Source of the DNA: JBIKLM01 sp044375105
GTDB lineage: Bacteria; Planctomycetota; UBA1135; GCA-002686595
DNA length: 64,000 nucleotides
NCBI GenBank assembly: GCA_044375105.1
Contig: JBILNK010000002.1
Location: 1 to 64,000 of the forward strand
Direction: 5' to 3'
The notes below the pieces were generated by a model that saw nothing but the letters and a program-made list of their open reading frames with translations, did not search any database and was not told the DNA's origin. Positions 56,955 through 64,000 of the stretch are shown here, piece after piece. The position numbers and the translations under genes were made by a program. The first letter of the stretch is position 1, and each line of letters starts with the position of its first letter.

Positions 56955-58645
56955 CAGCGCCCGGCCTGTTGCAGGTGGCTCGGCAGGGGACCCTCGCGCT
57001 CCTCCTTGGGATCGCCACCGAGGGCCGACTGGGCCGAGGGCGGGCTGTAGCCGGCCCGCTGCGACAGCTCGCCCTGGGCGCGCAGCAGCTGGGCTTCGGC
57101 CTTGGCATAGGCCGACAGGGCCGCGGCTTCGTTCGAGAGGGCCTGGGAGAGCTGCTGTTGGAATTCGAGCACCTGGAAGGTGGTTGAAAGGCCCTCTCGG
57201 TAGCTGACTTGCTCGGCGTCGAATTGGCGCTGGGAGAACTGCCGCGACTTGCGTGCCGCGACCACGGCCTGGGCCCGGTAGGCCAGGTCGCGGGTGGCGT
57301 TGCGCACGTCCGCGATGGCGTTGTTCTCGGCTTGCTCGTAGGCCAGCCGGGCGCGGATCACCGCGGCTCGGGCGGCGCGTTCGGCGAAGGCCGCGCGGCG
57401 GTTGCCGAGCGGCACGTTGAAGACCAGCGAAGCGGCGTAGGTCGGGAACTCGTAGCCGAAGGCGTCTCCGATCGCGCCCGAGGTGCTGACGTCGTTGGCG
57501 TTGGAGGTCACGTCCAGGTTGAGGTCGAGGCCCGGCCGGCGCTGCGAGCGGCGCAGGGCCAGATCGACCTCCGCGTCCTGGATCGAAAGCCGCGCCAGGT
57601 TGAGGTCGGGCCGGTGCTCGAGGGCCCGCGCCAGGGCCGTCTCCCAGCCGCGCTCGTCCGCGCCGGCCAGGCCCTCGGGCAGCGGGGTGCGCGTCACGAT
57701 GTCGAGATCCCAAAGGTCCAGATAGTCCGAAAAGCGCTCCTGGCCGTCGTTGCCGCGGCGGTAGAGCAGCACCTTGAGCGCGTCCATGCGCGCGGCCACG
57801 TTGGTGCGTGCCAAGAGCAGCGCTTCCTCTTCGGTCGCCACGCGCGTCTCGGCCTGCAGCACATCGACCTCCGTGCCCACGCCGACCCGCGCGCGCTCGC
57901 GGTTTTGGTCCAGTTGCGTGCGCCCGAGCTCCACGGCCAGCACGCGCACTTTGACCTCCTCCTGGGCCGCGACCAGGTCCCAATAGGCGTTGGCCACGTC
58001 CCCGAGCAGCTGCTCGAGGGTTTGGCGTTGACGCTCGCGGGACGAGAGCCAATCGAGGCGCGCAGCCTTCTGCTCCGCGGTGGCGAAGTCGCGTCCGAGC
58101 CCGCGCATCAGCGGCTGGGTGTAGCCCAGGTTGACCGCGCTCTCGCTGAATTCGTCGGCGAAGGCGAAGGCGTTGTTGGTCTGGGTGATGGTGCCGTCGA
58201 AGCCGGCCCGGAAGCGACCGCCGTTGGTCAGGGGCTGGGTCAGGTCGGCGCTGAGCGTCTCGTTCTTGAGCTGGAGCACGTCGACGCCGCCGGTGATGAA
58301 CGGGTTGACCTGCGGGATCTGGGCGTCCGTGTAGCCGGCGGTCACGTCCAGGACCGGATCGAAGGCACCCCAGGTGCCGAGGGCGTTGAGGCGCGCCAGC
58401 TCTTCGTCCAGGGAGCCGAGGGCCAGGGTCAGGTTGCTGTTGATGGCGATCTGGTAGGCCTGCTCCAGGGTCAGCTCAAGCACCCTGGCCGGAGACGGCG
58501 CGGGCGCCGGCTGCTGCTCGCCGGGGGGCGGCGGCAGGCGCTTGTCACCGGGCTGCGCCTGGTAGGCGGCCGCGACGTCGGGCAGCGCTGCCAGGGACAG
58601 GGCCAGGCCAAGGTGCGATCGGGTGAAAGCGCGCTGCGGTTGCAT
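56954..58645 (-). CDS. TolC-family outer-membrane efflux protein
   Basis: This 563-residue outer-membrane channel belongs to the TolC family, which forms export tunnels with inner-membrane pumps. It has a signal peptide (LGLALSLAALPDVAAAYQAQ), a Pro-rich linker, and two repeats with long helical segments. LTLEQAYQIAINSNLTLAL begins the first, and a second block starts near HRPDLNLARLSIQDAEVDLALRRSQ, as in TolC. The C-terminal YREGLSTTFQVLEFQQQLSQAL is typical. The pump partner is not in the window. The start at 58645 leads straight into the signal peptide. Confidence 0.9.
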   Translation of the reverse strand: MQPQRAFTRSHLGLALSLAALPDVAAAYQAQPGDKRLPPPPGEQQPAPAPSPARVLELTLEQAYQIAINSNLTLALGSLDEELARLNALGTWGAFDPVLDVTAGYTDAQIPQVNPFITGGVDVLQLKNETLSADLTQPLTNGGRFRAGFDGTITQTNNAFAFADEFSESAVNLGYTQPLMRGLGRDFATAEQKAARLDWLSSRERQRQTLEQLLGDVANAYWDLVAAQEEVKVRVLAVELGRTQLDQNRERARVGVGTEVDVLQAETRVATEEEALLLARTNVAARMDALKVLLYRRGNDGQERFSDYLDLWDLDIVTRTPLPEGLAGADERGWETALARALEHRPDLNLARLSIQDAEVDLALRRSQRRPGLDLNLDVTSNANDVSTSGAIGDAFGYEFPTYAASLVFNVPLGNRRAAFAERAARAAVIRARLAYEQAENNAIADVRNATRDLAYRAQAVVAARKSRQFSQRQFDAEQVSYREGLSTTFQVLEFQQQLSQALSNEAAALSAYAKAEAQLLRAQGELSQRAGYSPPSAQSALGGDPKEEREGPLPSHLQQAGR

Positions 58646-59073
58646 CGAGGGGCGGTGGCGGGACGAGGGCGGGCCAGGATAGAGCTCGGCCCCGCGCTTC
58701 CGAGGGGCTGCCCAGGCCTTCCTGCTCCCCTAGCGCGGTCACCCGGCCATGTATTTCGATGTCCGGTCCCGACCTCGGCCCCCCTCCGGGGCCCCGGCCC
58801 CCGCCGGGGCTGTCTTGGGCCTGACCAGGCCGGCAGCCACGCGGGCGCCCGTTCCGCCCGGCACTCCAGGGAGTTCCGCACCCGGTCCGCGCTCCCGCGC
58901 CGGTTTTTCCCCGCGTCGCCCCCGGCGGGTCGGCTCAGAGGCTGGGGAGAAAATGTTCGGCGCGTAGCGACGATCCCAGCCTCTGCGGCCGTCGGATGGC
59001 GGCCCAAAGGCATACCGACAGGCTGGTCTGACCGCTCGGGCGCAGCCCGAGTCGATCTCTTTTTCTCAGCCAG
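58646..59073. other. Spacer between the anti-sigma gene and tolC
   Basis: This 428-base spacer holds copy G of the recurrent element next to the anti-sigma stop. It should also hold the leftward tolC promoter, but I see no convincing two-box pattern. It holds no gene. Confidence 0.45.
58966..59073 (-). repeat. Recurrent 3'-end element, copy G (after anti-sigma gene)
   Basis: Read leftward from the anti-sigma stop, the element begins CTGGCTGAG and forms a first hairpin CTCGGGC/GCCCGAG (59045-59051 with 59035-59041, loop TGC). A second hairpin pairs GCCTTTG-GGCC with GGCC-CAGAGGC around a CATCCG loop. Its two halves match copies A (20 identical bases, 58993-59012) and B (19 identical, 58973-58991). 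It precedes the tolC start region. Confidence 0.75.
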
Positions 59074-60066
59074 TCAGAGACCGCTGGCCCAGGCCAGCCA
59101 TTTCCGCCAGGGAGCGCGCTCGGCGGCTCCTTCGGGCAGGTAAGAGCGGGCATTGGCGATCCAGCGCCGCGGATCGCCAGGGAAGCCCCGCTCGTCGGGG
59201 TGGCCTGGCAGCAGACCGAAATCGATCGCTCGCTGCGCGACGTCGTCGCACCAGGCGCGCTCGGCCGGCGATAGCAGCGCCGCCTCTGTCGGCCGCTGCG
59301 CCAGCGCGGCTTGGATTCGCGCCGAGAGGGCCTCCCATGCGGGGCCGTCGCGTTCGGGCCAGAGGCGCGCGCCGTCCGCATAGGCATCGAGATCGAGCTG
59401 AACGGCCAGGGACCAGCGCGCCCAGGCCAGATTCGGTGAGCGCCCCTCGGGCAGGCGCTCGCTGAGCCCGAGGCGCCGAGCCGCCAGCTCGGTCAGCTCG
59501 GTCAGCTCGGGCAGCTCGGGCAGCTCCGGTTGGAGCGGCTCCGGCGCCGGAGTTTCGCCGGGCGCGGGGGCCGGTTCCAGCTGGGCGCGGCGAAAGCGGT
59601 CCAGCCGCAGCCGGGTTTCGAGGGCTTCGATGGGGTCGAGCTCGGGGGCCGGAAGATCGAGGGCCTCCGGCAGCGGCTGGGGGCGCAGATCCGGCTCGGG
59701 CGGCGCGGGCGTCGGTTCGAGGACCACGGGCAGGAAGCCGAGCTCGAGCGGCGGACGCTGGGGCCGCCACCACAGGTACGCCAGCACCGGCAAGGCCAGG
59801 ACGTGCAGCAGGACGCTGGCGGCCACGAGGCGCAGCAGCACCGAACGCCCCAGCCGTGCGCGCCAGACGGGCCAACCGGCCAGGATCGGCTCGACCGGAG
59901 CGCCGCCGGATTCGAGTTCTCGATCGAGGCGCGCGCGCACCCGTGCGACCAACGCGGGGTCCCCGTCGAGGGTCTTTGCGGCGCGGCGCAGCGCGGCGCC
60001 GAAGCGCTGCCAATCCTCGGGTTGCCAGCCCTCGCCGGGCGGCATGGAGGCGTCGTGGTCGCTCAT
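59074..60066 (-). CDS. Membrane anti-sigma-like protein
   Basis: This 330-residue protein has a cytoplasmic N-terminus with WQRFGAALRRAAKTLDGDP (residues about 19-36) and a single membrane helix at about 77-98 (LLRLVAASVLLHVLALPVLAYLWW). A Pro/Glu-rich periplasmic region follows, with an ELPELTELTEL repeat, and a helical C-terminal domain. Its start overlaps the sigma gene stop by four bases (ATGA), the standard arrangement of an ECF sigma factor and its anti-sigma. It lacks a recognisable zinc-binding HxxxCxxC motif. The recurrent 3' element follows its stop. Confidence 0.75.
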   Translation of the reverse strand: MSDHDASMPPGEGWQPEDWQRFGAALRRAAKTLDGDPALVARVRARLDRELESGGAPVEPILAGWPVWRARLGRSVLLRLVAASVLLHVLALPVLAYLWWRPQRPPLELGFLPVVLEPTPAPPEPDLRPQPLPEALDLPAPELDPIEALETRLRLDRFRRAQLEPAPAPGETPAPEPLQPELPELPELTELTELAARRLGLSERLPEGRSPNLAWARWSLAVQLDLDAYADGARLWPERDGPAWEALSARIQAALAQRPTEAALLSPAERAWCDDVAQRAIDFGLLPGHPDERGFPGDPRRWIANARSYLPEGAAERAPWRKWLAWASGL

Positions 60067-60662
60067 GGCAGTGGCCTCGCAGGCGGTTCGCTGTCGGGCA
60101 GCGCGGGGGCCAGGCGGGTGCGCAGATGCTTCAGGCAATAAAACACCCGCGATTTGACCGTCCCCACCGGGATCTCGAGCAGGGAAGCGATTTCGGCGTA
60201 GGGCCGCTCCTGGACGACGGCCAGTTCGAAGACCAGGCGGTGGGCCGTGGACAGTTCACCCAGCGCCTGGAGCAGTCGCCGGCCTTGTTCGGCCTGTTCC
60301 ATCGCCTCCCAGGGGCGCTGGTCCGCGCTGCGCGGGTCGGGCCAGTCCGCGGCATCGCCCTCCCCGGGGCGTGGCACCGGCCGGGCCGCCCGGCGCCGCT
60401 CCTGGTCGATCCACAGGTTGCGGGCGATGCGGAAGCAGAAGGCGGAAAAGCGGCCATCCGCGCGATACCAGCTGGCAGCCCTGAGCAGCCGCAGGAACAG
60501 CTCCTGGGTCAGGTCTTCGGCTTCGCCCGGCTGGGCGCCCAGGCGGCGGAAGAAGCCCAGGAAGGTGGCGCTGGCTTGGCTCACGAAGGTCTCGAAGGCG
60601 GCGCTGTGGCCCTGTTGGAGCAGCGTCAGCGGATCGGGCGACGCTTCCCAGTCAGGCCTCAC
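60063..60662 (-). CDS. ECF-type RNA polymerase sigma factor
   Basis: This 199-residue sigma factor would direct RNA polymerase to a specific promoter set. Region 2 is seen as AEDLTQELFLRLLRAASWYRADGRFSAFCFRIARNLWIDQERRR, and region 4 as the helix-turn-helix RPYAEIASLLEIPVGTVKSRVFYCLKHLR. It has no region 3, consistent with ECF (group IV). The start is GTG with the strong ribosome-binding site GGAGG just upstream (revcomp around 60668-60672). It follows tsaE by 33 bases, so it may be transcribed with the thiamine/tsaE operon. Confidence 0.92.
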   Translation of the reverse strand: MRPDWEASPDPLTLLQQGHSAAFETFVSQASATFLGFFRRLGAQPGEAEDLTQELFLRLLRAASWYRADGRFSAFCFRIARNLWIDQERRRAARPVPRPGEGDAADWPDPRSADQRPWEAMEQAEQGRRLLQALGELSTAHRLVFELAVVQERPYAEIASLLEIPVGTVKSRVFYCLKHLRTRLAPALPDSEPPARPLP

Positions 60663-60695
60663 GATCGCCTCCCAACGCTCGACCGCCGCCGGGGT

Positions 60696-61310
60696 TCATC
60701 GGGCGCCGGCCTGGCCCGGGTCCGGGGCCTCCGGCGCCTGCGGTCCCCCGGGCCGGCCCCGGGGGGCTTCCGGGGGCTGCCCGGCGCCCCCGGCGCGCTT
60801 CCCCGGCAGGTCCCCGGAAAGGACCGTCCGCAGGTGGCCCTCCAGTTCGAGCGCGGCGGGACCCGCCCCGGGCTGGGCTTCGATCAGGGTCAGGCGCGCC
60901 CTGCGGCCCCCGAGCCGGGTCGGAGCCAGGGCGAGTTCCAGCCTCGGCCGGGGCAGAAAGGCGGCCACCTTGGAAGCCCACTCGATCGCGGCCACGCCCG
61001 GCCTCTCTAGCCACTCCCGCCCGCCCGCGGCCAGGAAGGCGCCTTCTCGGGCCCCCATCCAGGCGTCGAAATGCAAAAGCTCGAGCCGGCCGCGGTGCTG
61101 GTGCATGAGCGTGTAGGTGGGGCTCGAAATCTCATCGGCGGGGACTCCGAGCCCGCTCGCGAGCCCGCGCACCAAGGTGGTCTTGCCGGAGCCGAGCTCG
61201 CCCTCGAGCGCGAGCACCGCGCCGCTCGGCAGCCGGCGCCCCAGGGCCTCTCCCAGGGCCAGCGTCGCCTCCTCGTCCGGGAGGTCGATTTCGATCTCCA
61301 GAGCGGTCAC
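60696..61310 (-). CDS. tsaE: tRNA N6-threonylcarbamoyladenosine protein TsaE
   Basis: TsaE is the ATPase partner needed for t6A modification of ANN-decoding tRNAs. The 204-residue protein has the P-loop LEGELGSGKTTLVRGLASG and the family segments ISSPTYTLMHQHRGRLELLHFDAW and AAIEWASKV. The C-terminus carries a 45-residue Pro/Gly/Ala-rich extension not usual in the family. The start is GTG at 61310 overlapping the thiL stop as GTGA, which decides the start. Confidence 0.92.
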   Translation of the reverse strand: MTALEIEIDLPDEEATLALGEALGRRLPSGAVLALEGELGSGKTTLVRGLASGLGVPADEISSPTYTLMHQHRGRLELLHFDAWMGAREGAFLAAGGREWLERPGVAAIEWASKVAAFLPRPRLELALAPTRLGGRRARLTLIEAQPGAGPAALELEGHLRTVLSGDLPGKRAGGAGQPPEAPRGRPGGPQAPEAPDPGQAGAR

Positions 61311-62236
61311 CGGGCTTCCTGCCCCCCATGCAGATATCCGCCCTGTCCATCCCAGCGCCGGGGCTGCTGGCCGTCGAGCGCCAGCCACAACCCCGGCCGC
61401 GCCACCACCGTCGCGATCCGTGCCGCCGCCGGGCAATCCGGCAGGCCGCGCCCCAGCAGCGCGCGCGCCGCGCGAGGCGGCAGCCCCGCGATCAGCTCGT
61501 GGTCTTCGCCGTCCCCCAGGGCGTGTTCGAGGGCCGGGCGCCCGCTCGCGCGGGCTCGTCGCCGAGCGTCTGCATGGATCGGCACGGATTCGAGCTGGAT
61601 GCCGAGCCCGGAGGCCCGCGCCAGGCGCGAGAGGTCGAGCGCCAGGCCATCGGACACATCCATCAGCGCGCGCGCTCCCGCCGCGAACAGGGCTCGACCG
61701 GCGGCGAAGCGCGGCTCGATGCGCAGGTGCCGCCCGAGCAGCGAGCCCCCCACCGGGCCGGTCAGCACCAGGGCCTGCCCGACCCGCAGGCGATCGCGGC
61801 CAGGGGGCCTCCCGGGACCCCGGAATTCCCCCAGGGCGGTCACGGACAGGCCGAAGGGGCCCGGCGCCGCCGCCAGGTCGCCGCCCACCAGGGCGGCCCC
61901 ATGGCGCTCTGCCTCGGCCCGCAGGCCGGCCAGCACGGCCACGATCCAGGCCTGCGGAGTCTCGCTCGGCGCGCGCAGCGAGCACTCGAGGGCCAGGGGC
62001 CAGGCCACGCAAGCCGCCAGATCCGACATGGCCCGCGCGGCCGCTTTGCGCCCGATCTGCCGCGGGGGCGCGTCCAATTCCACGTGGACCCCGCCGATGA
62101 CCTGGTCGCTGCACAGCACCGGCGCCCCGCGCAGCGGCTTGAGCGCCGCTCCGTCGGAGAGTTTCGAGCCCCACAGGATCCCCGGCCTCGGCCACGAGCC
62201 GATGTGCCGGTGCAGGCGCGCCTCGCTCCAGCTCAT
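61307..62236 (-). CDS. thiL: Thiamine-monophosphate kinase
   Basis: ThiL phosphorylates thiamine phosphate to the active diphosphate with ATP. The 309-residue protein keeps the family pattern: LSDGAALKPLRGAPVLCSDQVIGGVHVE, IGRKAAARAMSDLAACVAWPLAL, DVSDGLALDLSRLARASGLGIQLE and DGEDHELIAGL. The N-terminal aspartates normally found before the first strand appear as SDGAAL, a slightly altered version. It overlaps the thiE-like gene upstream and tsaE downstream by four bases each. Confidence 0.9.
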   Translation of the reverse strand: MSWSEARLHRHIGSWPRPGILWGSKLSDGAALKPLRGAPVLCSDQVIGGVHVELDAPPRQIGRKAAARAMSDLAACVAWPLALECSLRAPSETPQAWIVAVLAGLRAEAERHGAALVGGDLAAAPGPFGLSVTALGEFRGPGRPPGRDRLRVGQALVLTGPVGGSLLGRHLRIEPRFAAGRALFAAGARALMDVSDGLALDLSRLARASGLGIQLESVPIHADARRRARASGRPALEHALGDGEDHELIAGLPPRAARALLGRGLPDCPAAARIATVVARPGLWLALDGQQPRRWDGQGGYLHGGQEAR

Positions 62237-62964
62237 GGCCGGCCCGGGCCCATCAGCCCGTCCTCGAATTCCGCCAGCCAGGAATCCAGGCGACCGGCGG
62301 CGAGCGCGGTGCGCCAAGCCCGGCTCACGAAGGCCCCCTGCGCCCCCGCCGCGCGCAACGCGGCGCCGTCGCCGCTGTCCAACCCTCCCAGGCCCCACAG
62401 GGGCAGCGCGGCGCGCTGGCAAGCCAGGGCCAGAGCTTCGAAACCGAGCGGGTCGCCCTTGTGCGGCACCGCGCGGATCGGGGACAGGCAGGCGTAATCG
62501 AGGGCGGCCAGGTCCGGAAGGGTCTGGCCCGCGTGCCAGGAAAAACCTAGCCAGGCCTCGGGCAGCAGCGCGCGCGCCTGCGCCGGGCTGAGGGAGCGCG
62601 CAGCCAGGTGAAGCCAAGGTCGCTCGAGCCCGATCCGCGGATCCCCGGGCCCGGTTCCAGGCGGGGGCGCCGCGGCCTGCGAGACCCCGGGGGCCAAGAG
62701 GTGCAACCGATCGTGGACCCCGATCGGCAGGTCGCCGTGGCGCTCGCGCAGGCGCTCGAGCAGCCGCAGGAAAGGGCGGTCCTCCAGCAGGTTCTCGCGC
62801 AACAGGAGCCCGCTCCCGAGGCGCGGCCGGGTGCCGAGGAGCGACGCCAGCTGGCCCACCTCGCGCTCGAAGGCGGGCACCTGCACGGGCCCCAGCTCCC
62901 CCGGCGAGAGCAGCACCAGGCGCGGGGGCGCCGGGGGGCTGGGCGGCAGAGGAGCCGCGCTCAT
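62233..62964 (-). CDS. Thiamine phosphate synthase / TenI-like protein
   Basis: This 243-residue TIM-barrel protein of the ThiE/TenI family joins the thiazole and pyrimidine parts of thiamine, or acts as a TenI aromatase. Visible elements are LGSGLLLRENLLEDRPFLRLL, LHLAARSLSPAQ, GFSWHAGQTL, YACLSPIRAVPHKGDPLGFEAL and LGGLDSGDGAALRAAGAQGAFVSRA. The first-strand and active-site residues are altered relative to ThiE, so TenI-like function is possible. Being next to thiL supports thiamine synthesis. It overlaps the gene before it and thiL by four bases. Confidence 0.8.
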   Translation of the reverse strand: MSAAPLPPSPPAPPRLVLLSPGELGPVQVPAFEREVGQLASLLGTRPRLGSGLLLRENLLEDRPFLRLLERLRERHGDLPIGVHDRLHLLAPGVSQAAAPPPGTGPGDPRIGLERPWLHLAARSLSPAQARALLPEAWLGFSWHAGQTLPDLAALDYACLSPIRAVPHKGDPLGFEALALACQRAALPLWGLGGLDSGDGAALRAAGAQGAFVSRAWRTALAAGRLDSWLAEFEDGLMGPGRP

Positions 62965-64000
62965 GCGGCGACCAGCTCGACCAGATAGCCGAGATCGCGC
63001 AGCAGGGCGCGCATGCGCTTGGGCGTGATGCGCCCCTTGAGCTGCACGCGTTTCTCGTCCAGGTCGGCCGCGATGTAGCCGCGCACCCCCGGATCTTGGC
63101 GCAAGCGCCTGAGGGCGTCCTCCTCCTCGCAGGAGAGCACCAGCGCTTCGTCGAGCACCATCCGACCCGCACGCCGGGCCCAGTCGCGGATCGAGAAGCT
63201 GACGTTCTGCGGCACCGGCGTGCGCGAATTCGACTCCAGCGTCAACAGCAGCTGATCGAGGCCCATGCCCTCGACCAAAGCGCGCCGCACGCTGGCCTCC
63301 TCGATGCGGAACACGACAGTTTCCCCGCCGCGCTCCCGCACCGCGAAACGATCGAGCTCGTGCATCAGCTCGGCGTCGTCGCCGCTCTTGAACAGCACGA
63401 CTTCGAAGGTCGGGGTCACGATCAGGCTGCCGACCGCCAGCTTGGTGCGCTCGCGCTCCGGATCGAGCCCGAGCAGCCGCGCTCCGTGGGGCGCCAGGCG
63501 CATAGCCACAGGTCGCTTCTGGGAGTCGTAGCCCAGATCGATGATGCCCAGCAGATAGAGACGCTGTCGCGCCCAGCGGACCAGGTTCCAGGCCAAGCGC
63601 TGGCAGTCCTCGAACGGATGGTAGACGCCGGCTTGGGTGTCCTCCGCGAAGCGCTCTTCGACGCGCAGGTCCTCCAGGCTCGCCAGGTACTGGTTGCGGG
63701 CCAGGAACGGCAGGTACATGAGGTCATACCAGACGCCCGGTTCGATGCGCTTCAGCATGCGCAGCAGCAGCCGGCGCAGGCGGGCCTGGTGGAAGGGCTC
63801 GCCGTTTTCGCCCTGTTCCTCGATGGCATAGTCGAGCAGCGCCTGGATCTTCTCCGGCAGCGTGCGCGAACCCCACGACCGGCCGTCCGAGGTAGCCGCC
63901 AGGGTGCGCTCGCCGCTGCCGTCCAGCAGGCCGTGTTTGCGACAGAATTCGTAGATGAACTCGAGCACCTGCTCGCGCTCCAGTTCGCGCCCGGGATTGG
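62961..64000 (-). CDS. Helicase-associated-domain protein (partial)
   Basis: This leftward gene is cut by the right edge: its frame is open at the window end and upstream residues (NPGRELEREQ) read like coding sequence. The visible 346 residues end in a region resembling the XPB/Ssl2-type helicase-associated domain (Helicase_C_3 family). Supporting segments are VTPTFEVVLFKSGDDAELMHELDRFAV, then RIEEASVRRALVEGMGLDQLLLTLESNSRTPVPQNVSFSIRDWARR, then the final LKGRITPKRMRALLRDLGYLVEL. The helicase core, if present, would lie beyond the window. Its stop overlaps the thiE-like start by four bases. DNA-repair role is an inference. Confidence 0.7.
   Translation of the reverse strand, partial: NPGRELEREQVLEFIYEFCRKHGLLDGSGERTLAATSDGRSWGSRTLPEKIQALLDYAIEEQGENGEPFHQARLRRLLLRMLKRIEPGVWYDLMYLPFLARNQYLASLEDLRVEERFAEDTQAGVYHPFEDCQRLAWNLVRWARQRLYLLGIIDLGYDSQKRPVAMRLAPHGARLLGLDPERERTKLAVGSLIVTPTFEVVLFKSGDDAELMHELDRFAVRERGGETVVFRIEEASVRRALVEGMGLDQLLLTLESNSRTPVPQNVSFSIRDWARRAGRMVLDEALVLSCEEEDALRRLRQDPGVRGYIAADLDEKRVQLKGRITPKRMRALLRDLGYLVELVAA

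Noticed and set aside
58749..58967. 72-residue rightward frame in the tolC spacer
   Set aside because: Low-complexity Pro/Arg/Gly sequence with no family and overlapping the expected tolC promoter region.

Overview
The window is very GC-rich chromosomal DNA. It holds 46 protein genes I would keep (one cut by the right edge, and one whose start lies at the left edge) and a single tRNA gene. I see no insertion sequence, phage gene, CRISPR array or rRNA. The gene content suggests a Planctomycetota-like bacterium: secreted or lipid-anchored HEAT-repeat proteins, a metallophosphatase/tetraheme cytochrome c fusion, a membrane-embedded spermidine-synthase-like protein, a three-gene class-B succinate dehydrogenase, and many starts with no Shine-Dalgarno sequence. 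The lineage is an inference from gene content, not a measured placement.

Layout. At 1-5.1 kb are a lipoprotein, a flippase-like membrane protein, a PfkB sugar kinase and recA (with an 82-residue low-complexity N-terminal extension). At 5.9-17.1 kb lie alaS and then the classical lipid cluster rpmF-plsX-fabH-fabD-fabG-acpP-fabF, with every gene separated by about 290-700 bases of GC-rich spacer. At 17.6-22 kb are a small helical protein, a zinc dehydrogenase, a UDP-sugar pyrophosphorylase, D-Ala-D-Ala ligase and tRNA-Leu(CAA). At 22.3-32.9 kb are lineage-specific genes: a secreted propeller-like protein, the cytochrome fusion, CvpA, a GyrI-like lipoprotein and a histidine phosphatase. At 33.1-36.8 kb is sdhCAB. 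At 37.1-46.9 kb are two paralogous secreted HEAT proteins, a spermidine-synthase-like membrane protein, an alpha/beta hydrolase lacking its nucleophile, and a TPR protein coupled to purM. At 48.1-54.6 kb are dxr, rseP, a UbiA-type prenyltransferase, a CCA-adding-type nucleotidyltransferase and a pseudopilin-like protein. At 55.2-58.6 kb a HEAT lipoprotein is coupled to a TolC-type efflux protein. From the right edge down to 59.1 kb runs a tight leftward operon: helicase-associated domain protein, thiE-like, thiL, tsaE, ECF sigma factor and membrane anti-sigma factor. Most of its junctions are 4-base overlaps.

How the genes work together. Most of the window is central housekeeping: fatty-acid synthesis, isoprenoid (MEP) entry, peptidoglycan precursors, respiration, purine and thiamine synthesis, and tRNA charging and maturation. 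This is interleaved with envelope genes (lipoproteins, TolC, RseP, flippase, sigma/anti-sigma pair).

The most unusual signal is not a gene. A roughly 100-base element recurs just after the stop codons of unrelated genes: alaS, rpmF, fabG, the 116-residue protein, a HEAT protein and the anti-sigma factor. It has a first hairpin built on CTCGGGC/GCCCGAG and a second hairpin with a CATCCG-type loop or GGCCGCAGAGGC-type arm. Two copies about 50 kb apart share 20 identical bases. It looks like a lineage-specific structured 3'-end or terminator element.
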